Notes: generated from the letters alone by a model not told the origin. 64,000 bases of DNA from Begonia masoniana (GCA_022432975.1 CM039510.1:12784301-12848300), one strand, 5' to 3'; positions 44,788-57,668 are shown, counted from the stretch's first letter. Made by a program: numbers and translations.

Positions 44788-47315
44788 TGTAACGCCCTCA
44801 AACCCACCCCAGCTCGGTGCGCTACTTGCTCACACTTACCACGTTTAAAACGAAGTTTAAAATAATTTTCGATAAAATTTTGAGTCGATTTTTGGGTTTT
44901 TCGAACCCTCGAAAATGGTTGGAAAACGTGCATAAAATACGTTCAAAACGTGTTGCAAAAGATCAGGTTAAAACATATTTGAAAAACTAATATTTTGAAA
45001 AATATCGGATTGGGCCACCATGGGCGCCACGCGCGTGCGACCCCGTGCGCGAGGGGCGATCGATCGGCACCCTCTCGGGTGCGCGGTCAATGAATAGTGG
45101 CCTGCGCGTGCCCCAGTAGCACGCACCGGGCGCCTGCTGCACGCACCCCGCCTGGCGCCAGCACCCTCTGTGCGCCCCTCCTTCGGCCACCAGTGCACTC
45201 CTTCTTCTTTTCTCCATTTTTCTTCAAACCACACATACCTTAAACACCTAAAACTTACCCAAAACTTTTCCCTACATTTTCCACTTCCCGACACGTGAAA
45301 GTCCCGAAATCCTGACTCTAAAACGTTTGCAAAAACGTGAAAACAAGTGAAAACCAACGTCGTTTACTATATGAAAAATCAAGCAGCATAACGATTAAAT
45401 TTTCTAAAATCCACAAACCTAAAAATCAAACATTTTATACAAGAGTTTCAAAAACAATATTCACAAGGGTTTTCAAAACCATTATCATTTACAAAATAAA
45501 GCCAAAACTACCTATATACAATCAAAATACCGATCCCCCACATCTCCCAGCAATCCATGGTCGAGACGCCCAGTTAACTACCCGCACCGGCATGCTACAT
45601 GCGTCATCGAATGCTCTCTAGTCCTGGGCACTCTCACCAAACTCACCCGAGATCTCATCCTCACCTGCACCACAGAACACAAAACGTAAGCCTAATGTTT
45701 AGCAAGTAGGGAATAATGCAATGTCAACCCCTACACATGCAGTCAACCCCTACACATGCACTCTCTACACGCTCTGTTGGTTTCCATTCAATTTTCGTTT
45801 CATTAATCTTTTACCAGTGCATCTCTCGTAGAAACCCTCCCGAGGTGCTCCACGAGCACTACTCCCCGGCGAGGCAGCTCTGCTCGATATCGCAACTCTA
45901 CTCGATATCACAGTTCAATATCTTCTTATCACCATGCATCTCTCGTAAAGGCCCTCCCGAGGTGCTCCACGAGCACTACTCCCCGACGAGGCAGCTCTAC
46001 TCGATATCACGGTTCAGTCTCTTATCATCGCAATGCGTCTCTCGTAGAGACCCTCCCGAGGTGCTCCACGAGCACTACTCTCCAGCGAGGAGACTCTACT
46101 CGGGATCACATTGCATTTCTTATTATCTCTTTACGTTTCATGCTCACACTTCAAAATCGTGCTCAAAACTCATTTTTCGTGGTTAAAAAACAAGGATGCA
46201 TGACAATAGATTTGCTCATCTACAAAAGAAATAAAACACAAACTAGCAAACAACCAAACAATCCCTACCGTTCCATGGTGCAGTCCCGAAGGCAACAAAA
46301 CACACGTTCCTCTACTTACTTGGTTTCTCCACACATATTTGCTCACTTCGCTTAATCCAAATACTCGCTCGTTAACCTAACACATTTCAGGAGAAAATAG
46401 CTTAGTAAACATACAACTAAAACTAATGAACATTCACTCAACAGCTAGCTAACTCTAAACATCCAACTACAAAATCCCGATTTTTTTCTACAATTTCTAT
46501 CACCTAATTTCAATCGGTCATAACTCCCTCGTTTTTTAACAGATTTAGACGTTCCACCCTATTCCGTAAACCTCTACCTATCTAATATCCATTGAAACAA
46601 TCAATTTAGCAACCAAACAAATTGGCCAAATCGAAATACACCAAAACAGAATCGGCCCCTCTTAACACAAAAATCCAGTTTTTCTCCAACTTCCACTAAA
46701 ACTCTAATCTATCTCAATAAACAACCTAAACTAATCTATCTAACATTTAAACCATCAAAAATAGGAAGAGAACTAGCCAAATAATGGGAATTTTTGGACC
46801 CCTCACTTAGGGTTTCCCAAACCCTAACCAAAACTCCACAAAAACACCTAAATTCTTCACCTAGATGCATTATCAACAAAACCCAACCAAAACATACCTT
46901 ACTTCCTTGCAAAAGCTTGAAGAATGGAGTGGAGAACCCTAGCTATGGAGGCTGAAATCGTGGAGGGTAATGGGGAAGAAGAAGAGTAATTTCTAATTTA
47001 ACCTAACTTTAACTTTTCACTTTTGAAAATTTCCACAAAACTTTTAATTTTATAAAATCACCCCTCATTCTTTTCCTCATACACCAACGTGAAAGCTCTA
47101 AATTTTACCCCCTTTTATCACTTAAATTTATCATTAAGTAACTTTCAACTCAACACAAATTTCTATCTACTAAAAATCTAGGGTTTCCTCTTAACTTCCC
47201 CTTCCAATTCATTTTCCAACTCAATAGCTTAGGAAAACTCTAGGATATCTATTAAACCCCTTTAATCATCTATTCTAAGAGCTACATACGTTATAGGAAA
47301 TTTCTGGGTGTTACA
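44788..47315 (-). mobile_element. Solo LTR E (2528 bp), minus orientation
   Basis: The reverse complement starts TGTAACACCCAG and ends GAGGGCGTTACA, the same termini as the chromovirus LTRs here. Perfect 5-bp TSD AGAAC lies at 44783-44787 and 47316-47320. It inserted inside the metal-binding loop of the captured lectin domain. It contains three imperfect copies of a 100-bp segment with CCCTCCCGAGGTGCTCCACG (45827, 45944, 46042) and a GC-rich palindromic block near its 3' end (45010-45185). No internal domain remains. Confidence 0.92.
45010..45185. repeat. GC-rich palindrome block of solo LTR E
   Basis: Dense GCGC, CGCGCG, GGCGCC and GATCGATC words in a 70 percent GC patch inside AT-rich DNA, about 220-400 bp from the LTR 3' end. 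This is the same relative place as the palindrome blocks of elements A, B, C and D. Confidence 0.75.
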
Positions 47316-47320
47316 AGAAC

Positions 47321-47685
47321 GATGAGTTCGGCGATATCAACGATAATCATGTCAGAATCGACATTAACAATTTGCATTTGAATGTATCGGCCCCCGCCGA
47401 TTATTTCTCCGAAGGTTTTATTAAACGTGATCTGCATCTGCTTAGTGGAACAACCATTAAAGCTTGTATTGATTACGATTCCGAGACATTTGTTCTAAAC
47501 GTGATGATTTCTCCATCGTCGACAAAACCATCCAAGTCGATTTTATCATTCAAGGTAGATTTATCGCCGACTTTGAAGGATTATATGTATGTTGGATTCT
47601 CCGCCGCAACTGGTTTGCTTACTAGCTCTCACTATATTCTAGGGTGGAGCTTCAAGATGAACGGACAAGCCTAGGAGCTCGATTT
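47321..47685 (+). pseudogene. Captured lectin domain part 2, ends in TAG
   Basis: Continues from 44787: DEFGDINDNHVRIDINNLHL, SAPADYFSEGF, ACIDYDS, SFKVDLSPTLKDYMYVGFSA and ILGWSFKMNGQA, the C-terminal half of the lectin domain. HVRID replaces the usual HVGID. The frame ends at TAG (47672-47674) where the second copy of the duplicated stretch has CAA (GQAQELDL). 47539-47685 is the first copy of a 147-bp tandem duplication. Confidence 0.87.
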
Positions 47686-47773
47686 GATTTTATCATTCAA
47701 GGTAGATTTATCGCCGACTTTGAAGGATTATATGTATGTTGGATTCTCCGCCGCAACTGGTTTGCTTACTAGC
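47539..47773 (+). repeat. 147-bp tandem duplication in the captured lectin gene
   Basis: 47539-47685 (from GATTTTATCATTCAAGG to GAGCTCGATTT) is followed directly by a second copy from 47686. The second copy is split by element B at 47773 and continues at 57336. The unit is 49 codons, so the frame is kept. Copies are nearly identical, so the duplication is recent, but older than element B. Confidence 0.93.
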
Positions 47774-50221
47774 TGTGACAGCCTGGAACCGGAACCCGAT
47801 CGGGGTCCGAGATCGGAGCCATCACTCCGGGACAGTGGACGGAAAACAGTGACTATTTTTTTTTAACGTTATACTTTTAAAACATTGACGGGGAGGAACA
47901 GAGAACAGAAAGTGGCGAAGGAAATAAGTAAATAAAATAAACAGGAAACAAAAGCAGAAAGCCATAAGCGTAAGGCTGGCGGAAGACTCAGTTTAAAGGA
48001 GCATCGGTAGGTTCAGATAGGACAAAATAGGTGACGTCAGGCGGAAGATGTAATTGCAAAGGCAGAGAACGATGATGATGTCAGCCGGTAGAAGCAGTCG
48101 TTAAACGAGATCGGTAGGAGATGATGACGTCAGCTGGGAGATGAATGACGTCAGACGGTAGAAGCAGATATTAAACGGAATCGGCAGAAGGTGATGACGT
48201 CAGCCGGAAGATGGATGACGTCAACCGGTTGATGCTGAGTAACGCTGAATCGGATGCGTGATGACGTCATCGGAAGATGTGATGACGTCATCGGCAGATA
48301 TAGGCCACAAACAGAATCGGCAGGAGGAAAGCCTATAACAGAACTACTGTTTGGCGGTGGATGGGAATAAGACAAATCATGTACAATATCTATCGGTAGA
48401 TGAAGTTTAGACATAGTTATTAAAGGCAAAACTTACAACTTGTGACAGGAAAAACATGTAGACAGAGGGCTTAAAACAGAAGACATAGAAGTTTCAGATC
48501 ACCAAAACCCGAATCAAAACAAGATTATGAAACATGCCTTACAAATGACAGATTCAAGAAGACAAACTGCATGGATAGCTCTAAAATTCGAGACCATCCA
48601 TGCATAACCTGAAAATGGAAAACTCAAGCAATTCCAGAATGTTTTCAAAACATTTCAAGACATTAATACAGAATATTTCAGGAGACAACTATCAACTGTC
48701 AACAGAGATTTAAAACTTGACCATCAGAACTTATACATTATATATATATATATATCTAACAGAATTTCCTACAGAGTTTTTAAAACAAAAACACAGAACC
48801 TTAATAGAGTTTTTAAAACAAACACAACAGAATTCCAGAAGAGTTTACAGGTATGAACTTTACTTTAAAGACTAACACTTAAACCTCGGGACAGAATTGT
48901 GTCTGACTGCAGCAACCACCCCGAGAGCTCGAGCCACCAGCCATCTAGTCATCAGATTGAGGCACGAAGTCCTCAGTTTCAGGTTCAGTACCTACATCAG
49001 GAGTTCACCTATGAGTCTAAAACTCAGTAAGAACATAATAGATATGCAGTGATGCAAAATGCTATGCATGCGGTTTTCAGAAATACAGTGACAAAACAGA
49101 ACTTTACATTTCAGTGGCAGAGGGGTATAAGTGGGGCTTATAGGGGAACTGGCAAACAGAGGGTGCACTATCAGGCACAGCAGATTTTCAGACTCCCAGG
49201 GAGGGATAAAACCAGAGGGTCCTTACTAGGGACAATTTATTTTCAGATTCCCAGGGAGGGATAAAACCAGAGGGCCAGTCCCCGTCCTGTACTTAACCAG
49301 TACATTACAGATAGTCAGATTTTATCTTGTTTAGTTTCAAACAGTGTACAGAAAACAGTTTTGCATGAGCTTTCAGAGAAAATCGTGTATGCATGAACGG
49401 TGCCTGAACTTAAACTGGCAGACAACAGAAACAACAGAACATACCATAAAGAACACAGACTACTCAGAAACACAAACTATAACCTTTCTACCCAAAACAA
49501 CCCGACAGAACTGAAATACCTAGTACCTCCGTGATGTAGGGACTTAAGGGCCAACCTACAGTTATGAACTTACCTGTTTGCTGCGGTGCAGTTAGCTAGA
49601 AAGCCTCGGAAATGCCCGAACCTGTACATGCACGTTCAGGAAATAAACGAACTGCAAATGCTAACTAATAAGTTAGTAGAATCTATTCCAAACTCATTCA
49701 AACCCTTAGAAAACAAACCGGTGTGTTTTCATCTAAATACAGTGAGTTTTTACCAAATATCATAACCCTAAACTTCAGTAAAAACTCACATTAAACCTGT
49801 CCAAATTTGTTAGCATTAAAAGACGCTCACCTTTGCTGAAGAAAACGGAGAAATGCTGGAAAAACAAAGTGTAGAAGTTTTATTTTAATCGCCTGGAAAA
49901 GAGAAAGCCGAGAGAGATGAGAGGAAGCAGAGAGGTGAATGAACATTCACGTAGGAGGATGAACTTAGCTTCCTCAGCAAGTTGCCACTTGGCAATCATC
50001 CATTGGTTATCTCCCACCAACCACAATTTCTTTCTAATTTGCCCCTTCCATTGGTTTTTAACTAAAACATTATTTAGTTTAATCGATTCGGTCTCACGAA
50101 TCTCCCTCGTTCGATTAAACACATCGACAATTTTAAAAAAAACAATCATTGCATTAATACCGGAGAAATTCCGCTTACATATTCGGGGAACAATTACATA
50201 GGCAAAAGGCCGGGTGTTACA
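47774..50221 (-). repeat. Element B 3' LTR
   Basis: On the plus strand runs TGTGACAGCC...GGGTGTTACA. It contains a GATGACGTCA-rich block at 48050-48300 and a short TA run at about 48738-48752. Confidence 0.95.
48050..48300. repeat. GACGTC palindrome block in element B 3' LTR
   Basis: About eight copies of a GATGACGTCA or ATGACGTCAG word spaced 20-40 bp, each followed by GCCGG, ACGG or TCGG and AGATG. TGACGTCA is the palindromic core bound by plant bZIP factors (ASF-1/TGA, CRE-like). The matching block in the 5' LTR is 55130-55385. Confidence 0.9.
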
Positions 50222-50245
50222 TTCCACCCACCTTAACAGAAATTT
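50222..50245 (-). promoter_or_regulatory. Element B polypurine tract
   Basis: Complement reads TTAAGGTGGGTGGAA directly before the 3' LTR, matching AGGGTGGGTAGAT in element A. Confidence 0.75.
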
Positions 50246-50261
50246 TGTCCCCAAAATTTGC

Positions 50262-53200
50262 CTAAGCAAATAGGTCCGGATATTGGGCTTTAACATCAGC
50301 CTGTCTTTCCCACGTGGCTTCTTCCACATTATGATTTCGCCATAAAACTTTCACCAGTGGGACCACACGGTTGCGCAACACTTTGAGTGAAGTATCCAAT
50401 ATTTGTATAGGCCTTTCTTCATATGTCAGTGTCGGCATGATATCAAAGTCCACCTGCTCCACGATCTGAGTTGGATCTCGTACACATTTTCTCAGCATCG
50501 AAACATGGAAGACACTGTGAACTCCATCCATTGACGCTGGTAGCTGTAGTCTGTAGGCCATGCTCCCAATTCTCTTCAAAATGGGAAAAGGCCCAACAAA
50601 CCGTGGGCTTAGCTTCCCCTTCTTGCCAAATCTCATCATGCCTTTGAAAGGTGATACCTTCAAGAACACTTCATCACCCTCAGCAAACTCTAAATCTCTT
50701 CTCCGGTGGTCTGCATAGCTCTTCTGTCGACTTTGTGCAGCTTGGATTCTTTGCTTGATTGCAGTTATTACCCCAGACATTTGTTGTAGTATTTCGGGGC
50801 CGAAAAGCTTGGTTTCCCCAACTTCATCCCAACACAATGGGGATCTACACTTCCTGCCATAGAGTGCTTCATATGGAGCCATGCCAATCGTAGCCTGATA
50901 GCTATTGTTGTATGCAAACTCCACGAGTGGCAAATATCTACTCCAAGGAGCATGAAATTCCAGCACGCACGATCTTAACATGTCTTCCAATGTCTGAATC
51001 GTTTTCTCAGATTGTCCATCCGTCTGTGGATGAAATGCTGTGCTGAAATCCAATCTAGTGCCCAAAGAGCTCTGTAAACTTTTCCAAAACCTGGAAATGA
51101 ATCTAGGGTCCCGGTCTGAAACAATTGACACCGGGATACCATGTAGCTTGACAATCTCACTAATATATAGCTCAGCATACTGATCCATGGAGAATGTCGT
51201 CTTCACAGGTAGAAAATGGGCCGATTTCGTCAATCTGTCCACTATGACCCATATGCTATTATGGCCTTTAACTGTTCTTGGCAGGCCAACAACGAAGTCC
51301 ATTGTAATGTTCTCCCACTTCCATTCAGGAATCGGAAGAGGTTGAAGCGTTCCACTTGGTCGTTGATGTTCAGCTTTGACCTGTTGACATATCATACAAG
51401 ACTCCAAGTACTTGGCCACTTCATTCTTCATATTCGGCCACCAGAAGTGAAGTTTCAAGTCTTGATACATTTTTGTGCCTCCAGGATGCACAGAGAAAGA
51501 AGATGAATGGGCTTCCGATAAGATGTGCCTTCGTAGCTCCTCGTCTTTCGGAACATACCATCTGTTTTTGAACTTCAAAATCCCATCTCCCGAATAACTG
51601 AAATCGGAAGAAGCCATTGGTACTTTGCTCACCATATCAGCCATCTCCTTGGAATTGATCTTTTGAGCTTCCTTAATTCGATCCAGGACGGAGGGCCGAA
51701 ATGTTAGGTCTGCTAGTATGGCTGATAGCCCAGAAATTATCTCCATATCGAACTTCTGTATTTCCGTCCTCAAAGGCATCGATACGGCCGACATCACTGA
51801 TTGCATAGTAGCTTGCATCCTGCTTAGCGCATCAGCTACCACATTAGCTTTACCAGGATGGTATTTGATCTCAACATCGTAGTCTTTTACAAATTCTAAC
51901 CACCGCCTCTGTCTCATATTCAACTCTTTCTGAGTAAAGAGGTACTTCAAAATCTTATGGTCAGAAAACACCTCACATGATTGTCCATATAGGTGATGTC
52001 TCCATACTTTCAGCGCAAATACAACCGCCGCTAACTCAAGGTCGTGAATAGGGTAGTTCTCTTCATGGCTCTTCAACTGTCTGGATGCGTATGCCACTAC
52101 TTTCCCTTCTTGCATTAATACACATCCCAAGCCAACCTTGGACGCATCACAATATACGCTGAACTTGCCGTCTTCAACTGGCAGTACTAGTAGAGGAGCC
52201 GTGGTTAACTTTTGCTTGAGTGTCTGAAAGCACACCTCACATGCGTCAGACCACCTGAACTTGATGTCCTTCTTTGTTAAGCTGGTCATAGGCTTCGCTA
52301 TCACAGAAAACCCCTTGATGAATTTCCTGTAATAACCAGCTAGTCCGATAAAGCTCCGCACCTCGCTTGCATTCCTCGGCCTTGGCCAGTCTCTTACAGC
52401 CTCAACCTTGGCCGGGTCCACAGACACTCCTTCAGCCGACACTACGTGGCCAAGGAAATTAATTCTGTTCAGCCAGAATTCACACTTTGATAACTTGACA
52501 TATAATTGATGCCGTTTTAGGACTGACAGTACAATAGTCAAGTGCTCCTCATGTTCGGCTTCAGTTCTTGAATACACTAGGATGTCGTCGATAAATACGA
52601 TCACAAATTTATCCAGAAAGTCCTGGAATATCCTGTTCATCAAGTCCATAAATGCCGCCGGAGCATTAGTTAACCCGAACGACATCACCAAGAACTCGTA
52701 GTGTCCGTACCGGGTCCTGAAGGCGGTCTTTGGAATATCGTCAGCTCTGACCTTCAACTGGTAATATCCCGAGCGCAAGTCAATCTTAGAAAATACCCGA
52801 GCCCCTTGTAGCTGGTCAAATAAATCATCAATTCTCGGCAACGGGTACTTATTCTTGATCGTCAACTTGTTCAGCTCACGGTAGTCAATACACATCCGCA
52901 GGGACCCATCCTTCTTGTTGACAAACAAGACGGGAGCACCCCACGGGGAGAAACTGGGGCGAACAAAACCCTTATCCACTAGTTCTTTCAGCTGAGCCTT
53001 CAATTCTCTCAGCTCAATTGGTGCCATACGGTATGGATTCTTTGATACTGGTTCTGCACCTGGATATACGTCAATTTCAAACTCAATTTCGCGATCAGGT
53101 GGCAATCCCGGTAGGTCATCCAAGAAAACCTCTGAGAAGTCTCGGACTACCGAAATATTTTTAAGTCCAACCTCACTTTGCCTTTGAACATCCACTACGT

Positions 53201-54695
53201 GGGCAAGAAATCCGATGCATCCTGACCTCATTAGCCGTTGAGCTTTCAGGGAAGATATAACAGGCATACGGTGTTTCTTCGGTACTGCCTGATAAGAGAA
53301 TTCTACTCCATTCGGGCGTTTAAACGACACTAGCCCGGACCTACAGTTGATGGTGGCATAATGTCTAAACAGCCAGTCCATCCCCAGAATGACATCGTAC
53401 CCTTTCATACCGATGACGATAAGGCTGGCGTACAACTTCTGGTTTCCTACTGACACTATATCACCCCGTACCACCTGCTCGGAGTGCATAAACTCTCCGG
53501 ACGGTAGCATAATGCTGTAGGGCTGATCTGACGATGTACAATTAACCTTCTGTCTAACTACGAAGTCTAGGGCCACAAACGAGTGTGTGGCCCCCGTGTC
53601 CCACAAGGTATAAGCAGGTGTATCACATATTATAATCGTACCGGTAATTGCTGTGTGCAGATCAGCATCATCAACGTCCTCCATCATTGCAAACACTCTC
53701 GGCACGGCCTGATTTTGTCTCGCGTCGGGTATTGGGCAATCACGGACGTGATGGCCTCCTTTACCACATCGGAAGCAACCACCCGTAAGAAGCCTGCATT
53801 CACCCTTGTGATTTTTCTGGCATCTTGGGCATATGGTGAGCTGAGGATCTCCCATCGGTCTCTTCCCTTTGTCTGGGTAAGTGATGGTCTCATTGGGCCT
53901 CTTAATGCTCCTGTTTTGCTGCTGTTGGGGTTGAAAATTCTTGCCTCTTTGCTGTTGCTGTTGTTGCTGTTGAGGAACATTTCTAATAATCCCTCTTGGT
54001 GGATCTCTCTGTCTCTGGGACTTTATCTCTAAGGCCTCCAGCTGATAAGCCTTGGCCACCACTTTCACATATGGTGCCTCATCAAAACCTCCAGTTGTGA
54101 TCCCTCGCAGAAGGTCCATCTTTAAACCTTGAATAAACTGGTGCACCTTGTTCTCATCAGTGGCCACCATGTGTGTTGCATATCGGGATAATGACTCAAA
54201 TTTCTGAACATATTCGGCCACCGACCCATACTGTCGCAGCCGAGAGAATTCAAGCAACTTCTCCTTCCACACTCCTCGGTCAAAGTACTTCTCGTAGAAG
54301 ATTTTTGTGAATCCTTCCCAGCTTAAAGCCACGGTAGTGGACTGCACTGTGTCCCACCAGAATCCAGCACTTTCAGTGAGATAAAATGTGGCACAAATAA
54401 CCTTCTTGCTGTCTTCTACTTCTGCATACCCGAACATCTTCTCCATTGTTCGAATCCAGGTTTCAGCACGGGTCGGGTCTGTAGACAGTCCATCAAATGA
54501 GGGCGGCTGGAGTCGCCAGAATCTATCCCCACTGTTGTCACGTGAAGCATTTCCATGGTTATTATTGTTATTATTCCCGCTGTCCTCTCTGGCCATCATA
54601 CGTTCCACCATGCGGGATTGTACTTCCACCAGCTCGGTTAAACGATCAATGGTTCTGGCACTGTCACTTGCTTCTTCTTGGTTTCCTCTCACCAT
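50262..54695 (-). CDS. Element B gag-pol polyprotein (1477 aa, intact)
   Basis: Single frame from ATG at 54695 to TAG-side end at 50262. Domains in order: gag domain about 60-215 ([21 protein letters not shown]); Gln-rich spacer about 240-260; CPRC...C finger and CCHC knuckle [14 protein letters not shown] (307-320); protease with [10 protein letters not shown] (Asp 366); reverse transcriptase about 590-770 ([15 protein letters not shown] with Asp 703-704); RNase H about 845-955 (Asp 850, Glu 887, Asp 912, Asp 955); integrase zinc region (His 1063, His 1070, Cys 1100, Cys 1103); D,D-35-E core (Asp 1133, Asp 1194, Glu 1230); chromodomain about 1425-1477 ([23 protein letters not shown]). Every catalytic residue I can check is present. 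Tekay/Del clade by layout. Expressed from the 5' LTR at 54856-57330. Confidence 0.96.
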   Translation of the reverse strand: MVRGNQEEASDSARTIDRLTELVEVQSRMVERMMAREDSGNNNNNNHGNASRDNSGDRFWRLQPPSFDGLSTDPTRAETWIRTMEKMFGYAEVEDSKKVICATFYLTESAGFWWDTVQSTTVALSWEGFTKIFYEKYFDRGVWKEKLLEFSRLRQYGSVAEYVQKFESLSRYATHMVATDENKVHQFIQGLKMDLLRGITTGGFDEAPYVKVVAKAYQLEALEIKSQRQRDPPRGIIRNVPQQQQQQQQRGKNFQPQQQQNRSIKRPNETITYPDKGKRPMGDPQLTICPRCQKNHKGECRLLTGGCFRCGKGGHHVRDCPIPDARQNQAVPRVFAMMEDVDDADLHTAITGTIIICDTPAYTLWDTGATHSFVALDFVVRQKVNCTSSDQPYSIMLPSGEFMHSEQVVRGDIVSVGNQKLYASLIVIGMKGYDVILGMDWLFRHYATINCRSGLVSFKRPNGVEFSYQAVPKKHRMPVISSLKAQRLMRSGCIGFLAHVVDVQRQSEVGLKNISVVRDFSEVFLDDLPGLPPDREIEFEIDVYPGAEPVSKNPYRMAPIELRELKAQLKELVDKGFVRPSFSPWGAPVLFVNKKDGSLRMCIDYRELNKLTIKNKYPLPRIDDLFDQLQGARVFSKIDLRSGYYQLKVRADDIPKTAFRTRYGHYEFLVMSFGLTNAPAAFMDLMNRIFQDFLDKFVIVFIDDILVYSRTEAEHEEHLTIVLSVLKRHQLYVKLSKCEFWLNRINFLGHVVSAEGVSVDPAKVEAVRDWPRPRNASEVRSFIGLAGYYRKFIKGFSVIAKPMTSLTKKDIKFRWSDACEVCFQTLKQKLTTAPLLVLPVEDGKFSVYCDASKVGLGCVLMQEGKVVAYASRQLKSHEENYPIHDLELAAVVFALKVWRHHLYGQSCEVFSDHKILKYLFTQKELNMRQRRWLEFVKDYDVEIKYHPGKANVVADALSRMQATMQSVMSAVSMPLRTEIQKFDMEIISGLSAILADLTFRPSVLDRIKEAQKINSKEMADMVSKVPMASSDFSYSGDGILKFKNRWYVPKDEELRRHILSEAHSSSFSVHPGGTKMYQDLKLHFWWPNMKNEVAKYLESCMICQQVKAEHQRPSGTLQPLPIPEWKWENITMDFVVGLPRTVKGHNSIWVIVDRLTKSAHFLPVKTTFSMDQYAELYISEIVKLHGIPVSIVSDRDPRFISRFWKSLQSSLGTRLDFSTAFHPQTDGQSEKTIQTLEDMLRSCVLEFHAPWSRYLPLVEFAYNNSYQATIGMAPYEALYGRKCRSPLCWDEVGETKLFGPEILQQMSGVITAIKQRIQAAQSRQKSYADHRRRDLEFAEGDEVFLKVSPFKGMMRFGKKGKLSPRFVGPFPILKRIGSMAYRLQLPASMDGVHSVFHVSMLRKCVRDPTQIVEQVDFDIMPTLTYEERPIQILDTSLKVLRNRVVPLVKVLWRNHNVEEATWERQADVKAQYPDLFA

Positions 54696-54840
54696 AACTA
54701 AAATAATCCTATAGACATAATAACTAAGTTTAATAAACAGAACAGTTACAGTAACCTAAATACTTACAGTTGGTGGAGCGATCTCACGTGGCGGGTTGCG
54801 CAGTCAGACATTTCACAGAATCGGTTTTAAAACCTTGTCT

Positions 54841-54851
54841 CTCTGATACCA
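54841..54851 (-). promoter_or_regulatory. Element B primer-binding site (initiator Met tRNA)
   Basis: Minus strand TGGTATCAGAG, a few bases after the 5' LTR, identical to the sites of elements A and C. Confidence 0.9.
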
Positions 54852-54855
54852 TAAC

Positions 54856-55818
54856 TATGAAAGCCCGGAACCGGAACCCGATCGGGGTCCGAGATCGGAG
54901 CCATCACTCCGGGACAGTGGACGGAAAACAGTGACTATTTTTTTTGAACGTTATACTTTTAAAACATTGACGGGGAGGAACAGAGAACAGAAAGTGGCGA
55001 AGGAAATAAGTAAATAAAATAAATAGGAAACAAAAGCAGAAAGCCATAAGCGTAAGGCTGGCGGAAGACTCAGTTTAAAGGAGCATCGGTAGGTTCAGAT
55101 AAGACAAAATAGGTGACGTCAGGCGGAAGATGTAATTGCAAAGGCAGAGAACGATGATGACGTCAGCCGGTAGAAGCAGTCGTTAAACGAGATCGGTAGG
55201 AGATGATGACGTCAGCCGGGAGATGAATGACGTCAGACGGTAGAAGCAAATATTAAACGGAATCGGCAGAAGGTGATGACGTCAGCCTGAAGATGGATGA
55301 CGTCAACCGGTAGATGCTGAGTAACGCTGAATCGGATGTGTGATGACGTCATCGGAAGATGTGATGACGTCATCGGCAGATATAGGCCGCAAACAGAATC
55401 GGCAGGAGGAAAGCCTATAACAGAACTACTGTTTGGCGGTGGATGGGAATAAGACAAATCATGTACAATATCTATCGGTAGATGAAGTTTAGACATAGTT
55501 ATTAAAGGCAAAACTTACAACTTGTGACAGGAAAAACATGTAGACAGAGGGCTTAAAACAAAAGACATAGAAGTTTCAGATCACCAAAACCCGAATCAAA
55601 ACAAGATTATGAAACATGCCTTACAAATGACAGATTCAAGAAGACAAACTGCATGGATAGCTCTAAAATTTGAGACCATCCATGCATAACCTGAAAATGG
55701 AAAACTCAAGCAGTTCCAGAATGTTTTCAAAACATTTCAAGACATTAATACAGAATATTTCAGGAGACAACTATCAACTGTCAACAGAGATTTAAAACTT
55801 GACCATCAGAACTTATAC

Positions 55819-55863
<45 letters not shown>

Positions 55864-57330
55864 AACAGAATTTCCTACAGAGTTTTTAAAACAAAAACAC
55901 AGAACCTTAACAGAGTTTTTAAAACAAACACAACCGAATTCCAGAAGAGTTTACAGGTATGAACTTTACTTTAAAGACTAACACTTAAACCTCGGGACAG
56001 AATTGTGTCTGACTGCAGCAACCACCCCGAGAGCTCGAGCCACCAGCCATCTAGTCATCAGATTGAGGCACGAAGTCCTCAGTTTCAGGTTCAGTACCTA
56101 CATCAGGAGTTCACCTATGAGTCTAAAACTCAGTAAGAACATAATAGATATGCAGTGATGCAAAATGCTATGCATGCGGTTTTCAGAAATACAGTGACAG
56201 AACAGAACTTTACATTTCAGTGGCAGAGGGGTATAAGTGGGGCTTATAGGGGAACTGGCAAACAGAGGGTGCACTATCAGGCACAGCAGATTTTCAGACT
56301 CCCAGGGAGGGATAAAACCAGAGGGTCCTTGCTAGGGACAATTTATTTTCAGATTCGCAGGGAGGGATAAAACCAGAGGGCCAGTCCCTGTCCCGCACTT
56401 AACCAGTACATTACAGACAGTCAGATTTTATCTTGTTTAGTTTCAAACAGTGTACAGAAAACAGTTTTGCATGAGCTTTCAGAGAAAATCGTGTATGCAT
56501 GAACGGTGCCTGAACTTAAACTGGCAGACAACAGAAACAACAGAACATACCATGAAGAAGAACACAGACTACTCAGAAACACAAACTATAACCTTTCTAC
56601 CCAAAACAACCCGACAGAACTGAAATACCTAGTACCTCCGTAATGTAGGGCCTTAAGGGCCAACCTACAGTTATGAACTTACGTGTTTGCTGTGGTGCAG
56701 TTAGCTAGAAAGCCTCGGAAATGCCCGAACCTGTACATGCACGTTCAGGAAATAAACGAACTGCAAATGCTAACTAATAAGTTAGTAGAATCTATTCCAA
56801 ACTCATTCAAACCCTTAGAAAACAAACCGGTGTGTTTTCATCTAAATACAGTGAGTTTTTACCAAATATCATAACCCTAAACTTCAGTAAAAACTCACAT
56901 TAAACCTGTCCAAATTTGTTAGCATTAAAAGACGCTCACCTTTGCTGAAGAAAACGGAGAAATGCTGGAAAAACAAAGTGTGGAAGTTTTGTTTTAATCG
57001 CCTGGAAGAGAGAAAGCCGAGAGAGATGAGAGGAAGCAGAGAGGTGAATGAACATTCACGTAGGAGGATGAACTTAGCTTCCTCAGCAAGTTGCCACTTG
57101 GCAATCATCCATTGGTTATCTCCCACCAACCACAATTTCTTCCTAATTTGCCCATTCCATTGGTTTTTAACTAAAACATTATTTAGTTTAATCGATTCGG
57201 TCTCACGAATCTCCCTCGTTCGATTAAACACATCGACAATTTAAAAAAAAACAATCATTGCATTAATACCGGAGAAATTCCGCTTACATATTTGGGGAAC
57301 AATTACATAGGCAAAAGGCCGGGTGTTACA
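54856..57330 (-). repeat. Element B 5' LTR
   Basis: Longer than the 3' LTR by 27 bp, mainly because its TA run (about 55819-55861) is longer and there is a 3-bp AAG insertion near 56555. GACGTC block at 55130-55385. Its 3' terminal base pair is TATGAAAGCC on the plus strand where the other LTR has TGTGACAGCC. Confidence 0.95.
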
Positions 57331-57335
57331 CTAGC

Positions 57336-57668
57336 TCTCACTATATTCTAGGGTGGAGCTTCAAGATGAACGGACAAGCCCAAGAGCTCGATTTGTCCTC
57401 TCTTCCTCCACTTCCAGCTTCAGATGAAGAAACCCAGAAAAAGCAGACAGCTTTAATAATTGGAGTTTCATCAATTATGGTCATTCTAATCCTTGTTTTC
57501 GCAGTGATTATTGTTGTTTATCTTGTGAGAAAAATCAAGAACGCTGATATAATCGAGCCACGGGAACTTCAAATGGGTCCACATAGATACTCCTACAAAG
57601 AGCCATTCAGGCACCATTTGAGCTGCAAATTCCTTCCTGAATTTCATTTTTTTTTTTGTAGAACTTAA
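57336..57668 (+). pseudogene. Captured lectin receptor kinase part 3: lectin end, membrane helix, truncated before kinase
   Basis: Continues from 47773: SHYILGWSFKMNGQAQELDL, SSLPPLPASDEETQKKQ, then a hydrophobic helix (ALIIGVSSIMVILILVFAVI followed by IVVYLV) and the juxtamembrane GPHRYSYKE that in intact L-type lectin kinases leads into the kinase (YSYKEL). After YSYKE the sequence turns to PFRHHLSCKF and stops at 57666-57668. No kinase motif (GxG, HRD, DFG) follows before the TIR. The captured gene therefore lacks its signalling half. Confidence 0.88.

Larger units (their letters stand above)
47774..57330 (-). mobile_element. Element B: full-length Ty3/gypsy chromovirus with intact gag-pol
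   Basis: 9557 bp, minus orientation, perfect 5-bp TSD CTAGC (47769-47773, 57331-57335). Two LTRs (2475 bp and 2448 bp) differ at about 40 positions by my count, roughly 1.6 percent, mostly transitions, so the insertion is recent. Primer-binding site, polypurine tract and a single uninterrupted 1477-codon gag-pol are present, so it could be autonomous. It has the same clade features as element A (two-part zinc region, chromodomain ending YPDLF). The 5' LTR end is mutated (TG to TA at 54856-54857). Confidence 0.96.

Noticed and set aside
45716..46186. 156-codon open frame with threefold repeat
   Set aside because: Lies inside solo LTR E and simply translates three copies of its 100-bp repeat; antisense to the LTR and no known domain.
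48151..48429. Open frame on minus strand, repeated at 55233-55511
   Set aside because: Same sequence in both LTRs of element B, generated by the GACGTC block.
53583..54032. 149-codon plus-strand frame
   Set aside because: Antisense shadow of the element B gag-protease region.
57366..57668. Small membrane protein gene
   Set aside because: It is the third piece of the captured lectin receptor kinase, continuous with 47321-47773 once element B is removed.
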